DNA from: JAWKWH01 sp040830725
GTDB lineage: Bacteria; Pseudomonadota; Alphaproteobacteria; Rhizobiales; Rhizobiaceae
DNA: 64,000 nt
Reading direction: 5' to 3'
Assembly: GCA_040830725.1 (NCBI GenBank)
Contig: JBFOMG010000005.1
Span: forward strand, 1 to 64,000
The notes beneath the pieces are model-generated. The model did no database searches and had not been told where the DNA came from. It worked only from the letters and a program-made list of their open reading frames with translations. Below, one piece after another: positions 1-8,364 of the stretch. Position 1 is the first letter of the stretch; each line of letters opens with the position of its first letter. Both the position numbers and the translations under genes were made by a program.

Positions 1-499
1 GCGTCACTGGAACGGCGCAAAACGCGCCGGCATAGCCCGCGGCGCTTATCATTTCTTCTATTTCTGCAGACCGGCCTTCGAACAGGCCAGATGGTACATC
101 CGCAACGTTCCGCGTGATTCGTCCGCGTTGCCGCCCGTGCTCGACATGGAATGGAACCCGCATTCGCCAACTTGCAAATTCCGCCCGGAACCAAAGGCCG
201 TGCGCAAGGAAATGACTGTGTTTCTGAAGCAGGTTGAACGCCACTACCGCAAAAAACCGATCATCTACACCACGATTGATTTTTACCGCGACAACGAACT
301 GCACAAGCTGAAGGGCTATCCCTACTGGCTGCGGTCGGTCGCCGGCGATCCATACAAGAAATACAACAACCAGTCGTGGCTGTTCTGGCAATATACCGGC
401 ACCGGCGAGGTGCCCGGCGTGACGGGCGACACCGATATCAATGTATTCAACGGCAACCGGAAAGCCTGGCAGGAGTGGCTGGCGGCAAACACCAAATAG
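1..499 (+). CDS. Glycoside hydrolase family 25 lysozyme, C-terminal part (partial at window edge)
   Basis: The 5' end lies outside the window; about 165 residues are readable in the frame starting at base 2. The visible part has the GH25 (Chalaropsis-type lysozyme) pattern: a GAYHFFYF strand, then VLDMEWN with the Asp-x-Glu acidic pair used to cleave the N-acetylmuramic acid-beta-1,4-N-acetylglucosamine bond, and near the end FWQYTGTGEVPGVTG followed by DINVFNG, the usual closing strand. It ends 9 bases before the lytic transglycosylase gene on the same strand, so the two cell-wall enzymes are probably co-transcribed. The signal peptide, if any, would be upstream of the window. Family assignment is firm; substrate is inferred from the family. 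Confidence 0.85.
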   Translation, partial: RHWNGAKRAGIARGAYHFFYFCRPAFEQARWYIRNVPRDSSALPPVLDMEWNPHSPTCKFRPEPKAVRKEMTVFLKQVERHYRKKPIIYTTIDFYRDNELHKLKGYPYWLRSVAGDPYKKYNNQSWLFWQYTGTGEVPGVTGDTDINVFNGNRKAWQEWLAANTK

Positions 500-508
500 G
501 GGAATTTC

Positions 509-1693
509 ATGAATGTCGGAATGACTGCTACCTTGGCAGCAACGCTCTTGGCGGGCTTGTCAGCAGCGCCAGCCAGCGCCCAGGAATGCGGTGGCAAGTT
601 TTCCACCTGGCTCAAAGGCGCAGTCGCCGAAGCAGCCGCCAGTGGCGTCGGCGCGAAAGGCCAAAAGGCACTCTCGCGGGCGCAGCCGAATTCGAAAGTA
701 TTGCGGCGCGACCGTGCACAAGGCGTCTTCACCCAAACATTCCTGAAGTTTTCCGGCCGGATGGTTTCCAGTTACCGGCTGAAAAACGGCGCCGCCAATA
801 TGCGCAAATACAAACGTGTCTTCGACAAGGCGCGCGCCGACTACGGGGTGCCGCCGGAGGTCATCAGCGCCTTTTGGGCGCTTGAAACCGATTTCGGCGC
901 GGTTCAGGGCGATTTCTCCACCCTCAACGCTCTCGCCACCCTTGCTCACGATTGCCGCCGTCCGCATTTGTTCAGGCCGCAATTCATCGCTCTGGGAAAG
1001 CTGATCGACGAGGGAATAGTCCCGGCAAATGTCACCGGCGCATGGGCCGGTGAAATCGGCCAAATGCAATTGCTGCCGTCGGATTACCTGGAACTCGGCG
1101 TGGATGGTGACGGCGATGGCCGTGTCGATCTGAAGGGCAGTTCCCCAGATGCGATTTTGACCAGCGCCAGATTTCTGAATCACCTGGGCTGGCGGGCAAA
1201 CCAGCCCTGGATCGAGGAAATCAGCGTGCCCAAAAACCTTCCCTGGGAACAGACAGGCCGCGAAATCAAGCTGCCGCGTTCGCAATGGGCCGCCTGGGGC
1301 GTGACCTATCGCGGCGGAAAGCCGTTGAAAGCCGACAATGCAGAGACAAGCGTTGTTCTGCCGATGGGACGAAATGGTCCGGCTTTTCTCGCCTACCCGA
1401 ATTACAACATCTACCTGGAATGGAACCAGTCGTTTGTCTACACACTGACCGCCGCCTATCTGGCGACGCGTCTCGGCGGCGCACAGCGATACGACAAGCG
1501 CAATCCCGATCCCGGTTTGTCCGACGCCCAGATGAAACAGTTGCAGAAAAAGCTGCAGGCGCTCGGCCATGACGTCGGCAAGATCGACGGAATTCTGGGT
1601 CGAGGCACCCGCGCCGCCGTGCGGGCCGAGCAATTGCGTCTCGGAATGCCCGCAGATGCCTGGCCGACGCCGAAGCTTTTGTCCAGGCTTTAG
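509..1693 (+). CDS. Lytic murein transglycosylase (MltB-like, SLT_2 plus peptidoglycan-binding domain)
   Basis: 394-residue exported enzyme expected to cleave peptidoglycan glycan strands to 1,6-anhydro-muropeptides in the periplasm. Residues 1-24 form a signal peptide ending in APASA. The catalytic domain spans roughly 30-325, with the catalytic Glu near residue 126 in AFWALETDFG and the conserved GEIGQMQLLPSDYL segment. Residues about 335-394 form a PG_binding_1 domain (LQKKLQALGHDVGKIDG then GRGTRAAVR). No lipobox Cys is present at the signal cleavage site, so it is more like soluble alphaproteobacterial MltB homologues than the E. coli lipoprotein. The ATG is 9 bases after the stop of the lysozyme gene, behind a GGGGAA ribosome site. 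Confidence 0.92.
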   Translation: MNVGMTATLAATLLAGLSAAPASAQECGGKFSTWLKGAVAEAAASGVGAKGQKALSRAQPNSKVLRRDRAQGVFTQTFLKFSGRMVSSYRLKNGAANMRKYKRVFDKARADYGVPPEVISAFWALETDFGAVQGDFSTLNALATLAHDCRRPHLFRPQFIALGKLIDEGIVPANVTGAWAGEIGQMQLLPSDYLELGVDGDGDGRVDLKGSSPDAILTSARFLNHLGWRANQPWIEEISVPKNLPWEQTGREIKLPRSQWAAWGVTYRGGKPLKADNAETSVVLPMGRNGPAFLAYPNYNIYLEWNQSFVYTLTAAYLATRLGGAQRYDKRNPDPGLSDAQMKQLQKKLQALGHDVGKIDGILGRGTRAAVRAEQLRLGMPADAWPTPKLLSRL

Positions 1694-1728
1694 AGCGGTT
1701 TCAGACGCGCCATTGACACGGCTGGCGC

Positions 1729-3147
1729 TTACTCCGCGGGCGTAGCGTCCGATTTGCTGGCTTTCAATTTCTCAGCCTCTCTTTCCGCGGCAGCCGCCGC
1801 CAATACCCGGTCGGCTTCGGCCCGCGCCTTGGCTTCCCCGCGCCGCGCCTTGCGGCGGTATTTGGCAAGCCGCCACGCCCGGTAGAGCAGACGGATTTTG
1901 AAGACCCCTTCCCCGACATTTTCCAGTTCGGAGGAATAGGCCTCAGACAACGCTTCGCGGTAAGAGTTGTAGCCCTGGTTTGCCATGTCCTCGACCCGAT
2001 GGATCAGCGACATCCACATCGGTGACAACAAAAGGGTGACCGCCGTAACGGCAATTGCCAGGCGATAGATGTCGTAGCCAAGCACCCCACTGGTAAAGCC
2101 GGCAGCGGCGAGAACAAAGGAAAACTCGCCAATCTGCGCCATCGAAAGACCGCCGATCAGCGCCGTGTCACGATCATAACCCGTCAGGCGCAACAGAAAG
2201 ACGTTCAAAACCGTCTTGGCGACAATGACAAACACGGTCGCACCAAACACCACTCCCAGATTTTGCCAGATATAGGTCAGGTCGATCAAAAGGCCGATGG
2301 ACAGGAAGAACACCACCAGAAGAACGCTTTGAATCGGCTCGATCACCGGAATGACCTTGGTGCGCAGGTTGGAGTTGCCGATGATCAATCCTGCAACGAA
2401 GGCGCCATAGGCCGGCGACAGGCCGAACGCGCCCGACAAAGCCGCGGCGCCAAAGCAGCCGGCAAGCGAGCCGAGCGCCAGCAGTTCCACATTGTCCTGG
2501 ATCTGGTCGGCGAATGGCAGTTTCAGTTTCGATTGCCGTCCCAACCACCATAACAATGCCACCAGGACGAGGACCGCGAGCGCGATCTTGACGATTATCA
2601 CCTCAATGGCAACTTCCTCGCCGCCAAGCGCTGAAACGAGGATGAGCATCGGAACAATGGCGATATCCTGGGCGATCAGCACACCGACGGTGATCTTGCC
2701 TGCATCGCCACGCAATTCTCCGGCATCATCGAGGATTTTCATCGCCACAACGGTTGAAGAAATGGCGATGATGAAGCCGAGAATGACACCTTCGGCGTTC
2801 GATGCATTGGTGAACCAGGAAATCGCCATGCCGATGCCCAAAGCCACGGTCAATTGTCCGGAGGCGACAATGAGCGCCGGCCTTAGGCTGATGACAAAGG
2901 CTTTCAGCGACAATTCGGTGCCGATGAAGAACAGCAGCATCAGCACGCCCATTTCAGCCAGCGATGTGACATTGTCGTTGGTGGCGATCAGGCCGAAACC
3001 GGTAGGGCCCATGATCACGCCAGCGAGGATGAAACCGACCAGCGGCGGTTGCTTCAGGCGCATCAGACCGAGCCCGAATACCACCGCAATCACGATCACG
3101 ACTGCGATCTCGATCAGCGGAAAGGCATGACTGGCGGCGTGATCCAA
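1729..3147 (-). CDS. CPA2-family monovalent cation:proton antiporter (KefB/YbaL-like membrane domain)
   Basis: 472-residue polytopic inner-membrane protein of the Na+/H+ exchanger superfamily. It starts MDHAASHAFPLIEIAVV and carries the QPPLVGFILAGVIMGPTGFG signature after the first helix, with about eleven to twelve hydrophobic segments up to residue 400. The C-terminal tail (about 410-472) is rich in Ala, Glu, Lys and Arg and probably cytoplasmic. There is no TrkA-N nucleotide-binding domain, unlike full-length KefB/KefC, so gating by NAD(H) or glutathione is unlikely. The start is TTG, chosen because it has an AGGAG site 7 bases upstream and because family members begin at this point. Ion specificity cannot be told from sequence. 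Confidence 0.88.
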   Translation of the reverse strand: MDHAASHAFPLIEIAVVIVIAVVFGLGLMRLKQPPLVGFILAGVIMGPTGFGLIATNDNVTSLAEMGVLMLLFFIGTELSLKAFVISLRPALIVASGQLTVALGIGMAISWFTNASNAEGVILGFIIAISSTVVAMKILDDAGELRGDAGKITVGVLIAQDIAIVPMLILVSALGGEEVAIEVIIVKIALAVLVLVALLWWLGRQSKLKLPFADQIQDNVELLALGSLAGCFGAAALSGAFGLSPAYGAFVAGLIIGNSNLRTKVIPVIEPIQSVLLVVFFLSIGLLIDLTYIWQNLGVVFGATVFVIVAKTVLNVFLLRLTGYDRDTALIGGLSMAQIGEFSFVLAAAGFTSGVLGYDIYRLAIAVTAVTLLLSPMWMSLIHRVEDMANQGYNSYREALSEAYSSELENVGEGVFKIRLLYRAWRLAKYRRKARRGEAKARAEADRVLAAAAAEREAEKLKASKSDATPAE

Positions 3148-3483
3148 ATGGTGCTCCTGGCGCGAAACCTTGTGATTCTAAACCCTATCTGATCCGAAAG
3201 GAATTGTCAGAGTATCGGCATTGATTGACGCAATTTGCGCCCGCGCAACGAAGCCCGCGTCAAACTGAACCATATTTCGAAGGTCAAGATGGCTTGATTT
3301 TGACAGCTTGCGGTACAGTCTGACGATTGCAGCAACGTCGCCAGACTGGAGTTGAGCGCTGAAAAAAGGATTTATGATGGTTGCCTGACAGACCGGCTTC
3401 AATTGGCCTATGTCAATAAGTTGCAGGACAAAGCTGCTATATGGCAGCACAAACCAGGCAGAGCATGCAAAGAGAGGTAAACG
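3148..3483. other. Intergenic region between divergent genes
   Basis: Upstream region shared by the antiporter (minus) and cytochrome c (plus) genes. The open frames here lack family features and a ribosome site. A TTGACA hexamer at 3300-3305 is followed 17 bases later by a poor -10 match, so it is only a weak promoter candidate for the cytochrome gene. Nothing else was seen. Confidence 0.5.
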
Positions 3484-3873
3484 ATGAAATACCGGGCACC
3501 CTTATTTTTGGGCTTGGCGGCTGCGATCATGGCGGTCAGTCCGGCCATGGCCGAAGGCGACGTGAAGGCTGGCAAGAAGGTCTTCAACAAGTGCAAGGCC
3601 TGCCACTGGGCTGACAAGGAGAAAAACAAGGTCGGTCCGCATCTGGTCGGCCTGTTTGGGCGAGAAGCCGGCGCACTCGAAGATTTCAAATATTCCGACG
3701 CCATGAAGGAATCCGGTATCGTCTGGGATGCCGAAACCCTGGTCCCCTATCTGAAAAAGCCCAAAGAGGCGGTTCCCGGCACAAAAATGGCCTTTGTCGG
3801 TTTGAAAAAAGATCAGCAGATCGCCGACGTCATCGCTTATCTTGAAGAAGCGACCGTTCCTCCCAGCGAGTAG
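3484..3873 (+). CDS. Soluble class I cytochrome c (cytochrome c2/c550 type)
   Basis: 129-residue periplasmic electron carrier. Residues 1-23 are a signal peptide ending AMA. The heme-attachment motif CKACH is at 37-41, and the distal Met ligand is Met102 in GTKMAF, the usual spacing for small class I cytochromes. VGPHLVGLFGR is the conserved segment after the heme site. A GAGAGGTAA ribosome-binding region precedes the ATG. It stands alone, between an antiporter and a DMT transporter on the opposite strand, so the neighbours do not show which reductase or oxidase it serves. A hairpin terminator follows at 3921. Confidence 0.93.
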   Translation: MKYRAPLFLGLAAAIMAVSPAMAEGDVKAGKKVFNKCKACHWADKEKNKVGPHLVGLFGREAGALEDFKYSDAMKESGIVWDAETLVPYLKKPKEAVPGTKMAFVGLKKDQQIADVIAYLEEATVPPSE

Positions 3874-3920
3874 CCTGGGGCCCCTTCCGGCCGGCAATTG
3901 CCTGGTTTGATTGAAGGTTG

Positions 3921-3950
3921 CCGGACACATCGCTGTCCGGGGCCTTCTTC
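3921..3950 (+). terminator. Rho-independent terminator of the cytochrome c gene
   Basis: A 7-bp perfect stem (CCGGACA at 3921-3927, TGTCCGG at 3934-3940) with a 6-base loop is followed by a pyrimidine-rich tail. The T-run is weak, so efficiency is uncertain. Confidence 0.55.
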
Positions 3951-3974
3951 TATCCCCTCACCATCTCGATTGCA

Positions 3975-4892
3975 CTAGTCCTTCGTCGCCGGCGCCGGTG
4001 GCGTCTTGATCGCCTGCGCGGCAATCGCCTCGCGATGCGAGATGAATGTCGCCGCCGCAACAACAATCCCGCCGCCCAGAATGACAAACGGATCGACCGG
4101 TTCGCCAAACGCGACAATGCCGAGCAGTGCGGCCCACACCAGTTGAAGGATACCGACCGGCTGCGTCACCGTCAGGGGTGCGGCGCGAAACGCCCGAGTC
4201 ATCGTGTAGTGGCCGATAGTGGCAAACACCGCCGTCATCGCCAGCCAGAAAACCTCAACGGCCGACGGCGCCGACCAGTTCATGAGCGCGCCCGGTGTCA
4301 GCACGATCGTGCACAGGATCGACAGCATCACCACAATGACCATGGTGTCCTCGGTCTCGGTCATTTTTTTCGCCAGCAGAAACGAGATCGCAAACATCGG
4401 CGCTGCCGCCACCTGCGCCAATTGGCCAATCGAGATTTCCTCAAATCCCGGCCGCAGGATGACCAGGGCCCCGAGCAGCGCCACCGCAATCGCCGTTATC
4501 CGCCTGAAATGCAGCTTCTCGCCAAAGAACACCGCCGCCCCGATCGCCACGAAAATCGGTGAGATATAGCCGAGGGCCGTGACCTCGGCGATCGGAATGC
4601 GCGCCATGGCGAAAAACCACAATGTCACCGCCACGCCATGCACCACGCCGCGGCCGACATGAATTTTGAGCGAACTTGCCGACGGCCACTGCCGCAAAAT
4701 CCGCCGCAGAAACGGCAGAAAAATGACGACGCCGATTAGGTAGCGGATGAATGCCGCCTGGGTGGCCGGAATATCCGAGCCGACATAGCGCACAATGCCG
4801 GTCACCGCGACAAAGCAAAAAGTCGTCAGCACCATCCAGCCGATACCGGCAATGACCGTGTCGCCCTGGCGCTCGCTGGTGACCGTGCTCAT
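3975..4892 (-). CDS. EamA-domain DMT-family transporter
   Basis: 305-residue inner-membrane protein with ten predicted helices in two EamA repeats, the drug/metabolite transporter architecture. Typical segments are TQAAFIRYLIGVVIFLPF in the first half and GHYTMTRAFRAAPLTVTQP in the second, the latter being the family signature before helix 8 or 9. It is most likely an exporter of a small metabolite; no substrate can be assigned. It is monocistronic, with the convergent cytochrome c gene downstream and the divergent SDR gene upstream. The ATG at 4892 is the only good start before the first helix. Confidence 0.88.
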   Translation of the reverse strand: MSTVTSERQGDTVIAGIGWMVLTTFCFVAVTGIVRYVGSDIPATQAAFIRYLIGVVIFLPFLRRILRQWPSASSLKIHVGRGVVHGVAVTLWFFAMARIPIAEVTALGYISPIFVAIGAAVFFGEKLHFRRITAIAVALLGALVILRPGFEEISIGQLAQVAAAPMFAISFLLAKKMTETEDTMVIVVMLSILCTIVLTPGALMNWSAPSAVEVFWLAMTAVFATIGHYTMTRAFRAAPLTVTQPVGILQLVWAALLGIVAFGEPVDPFVILGGGIVVAAATFISHREAIAAQAIKTPPAPATKD

Positions 4893-5078
4893 GCCGCGAC
4901 ACCGGCAACGGTAAGGTTTGTCGTGTCGGATATGTGAGTCAGGGAAAACTCCGGAGTGTGGACTCGCAAGCGCAGAACATTAGTCTACAAACGATAACGC
5001 GCAAGGGTGTTGCCGGGGCAGAGGCGAAATTCGCCGCAATCGGCCCGCCGCCATCCGGCCAATGGAACGGAGCCAGGG

Positions 5079-5819
5079 ATGAAATTCAAAACAGCGATCG
5101 TCACCGGCGCTTCCAGCGGAATCGGACAGGCTACCGCAAGGCTGCTGGCCGGCAACGGCCTGACCGTTCACGCGCTGGCCCGGCGCAAGGACCGGCTGGA
5201 CCAACTGGCTGATCATGCCAATATCGTTGCCCACGTGCTCGACATGCGCGATACCCACGCGCTGGAACAGGCGTTTGGCGGCCTTGAGGCCGACATTCTC
5301 GTCAACAATGCCGGCACCGGGCGCGGCTTTTCCGGCGTGGCGGAAGCGTCTGCCGAAGACATCGAACAGACTATCGGTACCAATGTCGCCGCAAGCCTGC
5401 AGCTGATCCGCATCGTGCTGCCGGGCATGATCGCGCGCGGCCGCGGCCACATTGTCAATATCGGCTCGACCGCCGGGCTCTACCCCGCGGCGTCGGCCGT
5501 CTATGGCGCCAGCAAGGGTGCGGTGCGCATGCTCGGCCCCAATCTGCGCCTGGAATTGCGGGGCACCGGCATCCGCGTTAGCGAAATCTGCCCCGGGCGG
5601 GTGACGTCGGAGTTTTACGACGCCGCACTCGACGACACCAAACGCGCCGCCGGGATCAAGGCGTCAGGCATCACCGACCTGCGCCCGGAAGACGTCGCCG
5701 ATGTGATCTGGTATGCGCTCGCCGCCCCGTCCCATGTCAATGTCAGCTCGGTGGAGATCGTGCCGACCGAACAAACCTATGGCGGCATGCAGATGACGCC
5801 GAAGCGCGATGATGATTGA
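5079..5819 (+). CDS. Short-chain dehydrogenase/reductase (SDR), YdfG-like
   Basis: 246-residue classical SDR. The Rossmann motif TGASSGIG is at 9-16, followed by NNAG for adenine-ring stabilisation. The catalytic Ser is in NIGSTAGLY and the YxxxK pair in VYGASKGAVR. LARRKDRL after strand 2 has Arg residues, suggesting NADP(H) preference. The C-terminal PEDVADVIWYALAAPSHVNV and closing EIVPTEQ resemble the YdfG / 3-hydroxy acid dehydrogenase branch, so serine- or 3-hydroxyacid-type substrates are possible but not shown. The ATG at 5079 was chosen over an in-frame upstream start because a GGAGC site precedes it and the Rossmann strand follows at once. Confidence 0.9.
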   Translation: MKFKTAIVTGASSGIGQATARLLAGNGLTVHALARRKDRLDQLADHANIVAHVLDMRDTHALEQAFGGLEADILVNNAGTGRGFSGVAEASAEDIEQTIGTNVAASLQLIRIVLPGMIARGRGHIVNIGSTAGLYPAASAVYGASKGAVRMLGPNLRLELRGTGIRVSEICPGRVTSEFYDAALDDTKRAAGIKASGITDLRPEDVADVIWYALAAPSHVNVSSVEIVPTEQTYGGMQMTPKRDDD

Positions 5820-5918
5820 ATCAGAATCGCAGATTTTGGCGGCAAGCATCGGAATTATATGGGTAATTGCACGGGCGGCTTCGTATCTCCCATTGAAGGG
5901 GTAAATGCAATTTCGATG

Positions 5919-7079
5919 CTAGGCGTCGAGAAATGCGCGGAAGGCCGGCGCAAAGGTTGCCCAACTGTGGTGGCCCGGCAGCGGTAAACTGTTTGCGGTC
6001 TCAAGAACCAGGAGTTCTGAGTTGCGAATACCGGTAGCCAGTTTTTGCGCTTCGGAGAGTGGATGAACCGGATCCGACTTTCCGTGAACGATCAATGTCG
6101 GACACTGGATTTCAGCCAACAGGTGCGCGTTGGAAACTTCGTTGATCGCCTTGCGGCTCTTCATTTGGATATCCCGATTAGCGGAGGCTTGAATCACCCG
6201 CGCATGGGCGTTGGCTTCCTCAATCGGCCCGTCAGAGAAATACGTCAGGGCAAACGCCCGCAACAGCCCCTCATCCGAATTGTCAGTCAGCTCTTTCAAC
6301 ATGACATGCAGAAAGTCCGAGGATTGGTCTGCTGCACGACGGGATCTCCCATCAACGTAACCCCCCAATATTGCCAGACGGCTGACCCGGTTCGGGTATT
6401 TTGCGGCACAACGCAGGGCGGCATGAACCCCGCCGCTTTCGGAACAAAGTATGAATTCGTTCAGGCCGGCCGCATCGGCGGCAATCCGTATATCTTCCGC
6501 CATGTCATCGAAGTCGAAACGCTCCAGTTTCCGGTCCGACATCCCGATTCCGATGGGGTCCAAGCGGAGCAGCCGGTTTCGCCTGCAGATCAGCTCAAAC
6601 AAAGCCTGTTCGCGTGCCGTGTTCCATTCGACTTCCAGATGCGAGCCAGGATACATCCGCACGACCGGCGGGCCGTCACCAACAATCGCATAAGCCAGCG
6701 ATTGCCCGGTAGCGCTTTGCGTGTAGCGGATGTTTGGCGCCTGCAAACCCTGCTCCGGCACGAAGTCATCGTCGCTGGTCACCGGCGCGATCAACTGCAG
6801 TCCCCGCCGGGCGACAGTGCGGATTATCGCCTGTTTCTTGCCATCATCGCCCACGGCCTTGCGTGCCGCGGCTATGCAGGCAGTTATGGCGGAGTCCGAT
6901 ACAGCGCGGCCTTGCCAGAGCACCTCGATCATTTGATCGCGGGTCACCAGCTCGCCGGCTTGGCGGGCGAGGAGAAGAAGCAGGTCGAAAACCAGCGGTT
7001 CAACAGCAACGGGCTGACCCGCCCGGCTCAGCGTATGCCCGGTTTCGTCCAATACGCAATCGGCGAAGCTGTACTTCAT
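5919..7079 (-). CDS. Winged-helix (OmpR/PhoB-type) DNA-binding domain fused to alpha/beta hydrolase
   Basis: 386-residue two-domain protein. Residues about 1-100 form a Trans_reg_C winged helix, recognisable from VFDLLLLLARQAGELVTRDQM and the recognition segment SDSAITACIAAARKAVGDD. There is no receiver domain. Residues about 130-386 form an alpha/beta hydrolase with nucleophile Ser in CSESGGVHAAL, the acid in HGKSDPVHPLS and the catalytic His in GHHSWATF. Such fusions are known in Rhizobiales but their ligand or substrate is not. The hydrolase part may be a ligand sensor that alters DNA binding, or a true enzyme. The inner ATG was chosen because the winged helix begins there. No obvious target operon lies beside it. 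Confidence 0.85.
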   Translation of the reverse strand: MKYSFADCVLDETGHTLSRAGQPVAVEPLVFDLLLLLARQAGELVTRDQMIEVLWQGRAVSDSAITACIAAARKAVGDDGKKQAIIRTVARRGLQLIAPVTSDDDFVPEQGLQAPNIRYTQSATGQSLAYAIVGDGPPVVRMYPGSHLEVEWNTAREQALFELICRRNRLLRLDPIGIGMSDRKLERFDFDDMAEDIRIAADAAGLNEFILCSESGGVHAALRCAAKYPNRVSRLAILGGYVDGRSRRAADQSSDFLHVMLKELTDNSDEGLLRAFALTYFSDGPIEEANAHARVIQASANRDIQMKSRKAINEVSNAHLLAEIQCPTLIVHGKSDPVHPLSEAQKLATGIRNSELLVLETANSLPLPGHHSWATFAPAFRAFLDA

Positions 7080-7214
7080 GGTTAAATGGCACGCCCTGTC
7101 ATGAACTCCATTTACAAGGAAATCACAGGAAAAAGACAGGGGTATCCTCACCAAACGCTCAAGCAGGCACAGCCGGGATGCGGCAAGCTTAATCCATCAA
7201 TTTGGAGAAAGCAG

Positions 7215-7448
7215 ATGATGCAGTATGTCAACACCGATCTCATGAAGCACCTGCCTGATCAGTATCTTCCCCCGTCAGACCATCAGCGCGCGATTACCCG
7301 CATGCGACGTGCCGAGCGGCGCAAAAAATTGCTCGGGCTGATGAACAAGCTGCGCTCGAGCACACAACTTCATGGCCGTCGAATTGTTCAGATGATTGCG
7401 AACGGCCGGAAATCACTCACGCCGCCAAACTGGCACTTCGGGCAATGA
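7215..7448 (+). CDS. Small basic hypothetical protein
   Basis: A 77-residue frame (MMQYVNTDLM...) preceded by GGAG at 7204-7207. It is rich in Arg and Lys (ITRMRRAERRKKLLGLMNKL) and predicted to be helical, with no signal peptide or known domain. It lies divergently from the winged-helix/hydrolase gene and just before a repeat-rich intergenic region, so its 3' end runs close to the repeat edge. I do not recognise it; the ribosome site and start context are the only support, and it could be a chance frame. Confidence 0.45.
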   Translation: MMQYVNTDLMKHLPDQYLPPSDHQRAITRMRRAERRKKLLGLMNKLRSSTQLHGRRIVQMIANGRKSLTPPNWHFGQ

Positions 7449-7480
7449 TGGCTTGGTCTGCAACTCGAATATTCGCCACT

Positions 7481-7706
7481 CCACAACCGTCACCCTTGGG
7501 CTTGACCTCGTCCCCGGGCTTGCCCCGGGGATCAGCCGGGGACCCACACACCACCAACCCTTTGTTTTTCAACAAATCCACATCGAATCTATCCACGGCC
7601 AAATTCTCTCGCGTATCATCCTCCCCATCGCTCTCACGGGAAGCCGGGTCATGAACCGGGGTCTGGCGGGGGCGGCGGCAACCTCCCCCGTCCACTACGG
7701 TTGTGG
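7481..7706. repeat. MITE-like intergenic element with 10-bp terminal inverted repeats
   Basis: CCACAACCGT at 7481-7490 is repeated exactly in inverted orientation at 7697-7706, enclosing 226 bp without a credible gene. Inside is a strong GC hairpin at 7511-7531 (TCCCCGGGC / GCCCCGGGGA) and text of the kind GGGCTTG...CCCGGGGATC that is common in dispersed rhizobial intergenic repeats. No clear target-site duplication was found. Calling it mobile is inference. Confidence 0.5.
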
Positions 7707-8004
7707 AAGGCATGACGAGGGCCGGGCGGCAGGCTGGGAGCCTTGGGCAGATACCGGACGGTGAAAATCCGCGCCTACCCCTTGGTACCGGAAAAGCCGG
7801 ACCCGCCCGTGGTTTTTTGGAAAGACCATGGGCCGGTAAGACCAGCCGACAGGACCGGACAGCGGCCGGACGGGTGATCGGAAGATCGCACGGAACAAAA
7901 CATACACTGAAGACAACCCGCGATTATCCGATCGCCCGTCTTCCCACTCTATTGAACAACCCGGATGAGAAATTCGCGGGCGCGATTTGGCGTGTGCGGA
8001 GCCC

Positions 8005-8222
8005 TATCTCTCCCCTTGCGGGAGAGAAAGTCTTTTCTTGGGCTTACGAGGGCATGCCCGAGTAAGTGCTTAGAAAAGGCCAGAGAGGGGGCCGGGATGT
8101 CGGCCGAGATGCTCAATGGCTGCGATTTTCGTGGAGAAAGTTTTGCCCCTCTCTTGCAAAATCTAACACTTAGCTAGCGCTAAGATGTTGATTTTGCTTT
8201 CTCTCCCGCGAGGGGAGAGATA
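8005..8222. repeat. Intergenic element bounded by 26-bp inverted repeats
   Basis: The 26 bases at 8005-8030 and those at 8197-8222 are reverse complements with a single mismatch (core CTCTCCC...GGGAGAG, itself palindromic). The 218-bp unit between holds no credible gene but has further hairpins, including CTTAGC/GCTAAG at 8169-8184. This fits a non-autonomous MITE or a palindromic unit of the type scattered through Hyphomicrobiales genomes. The remaining bases of the 7449-8364 gap contain nothing else recognisable. Confidence 0.6.
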
Positions 8223-8364
8223 AGGGAGCACGCCCGGGTGAGCTTCAGTTTCCGGCGCCAGCCGGCAAGGCCGACCGGCCGTCCGAGCTTATGCGAGGCC
8301 CCCGCGGAGGCGGTAAGCGAAGCGAACTCGCCGTGAGCGAAAACAAACCCGCGAAAGGGCTCCT

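Noticed and set aside
560..1633. Long minus-strand frame opposite the transglycosylase gene
   Set aside because: High-GC antisense shadow; the plus strand has a signal peptide and two recognisable domains.
7703..8065. Frames crossing the repeat region at 7.7-8.1 kb
   Set aside because: They run through palindromic repeat sequence and lack start signals or protein-like hydrophobic patterning.
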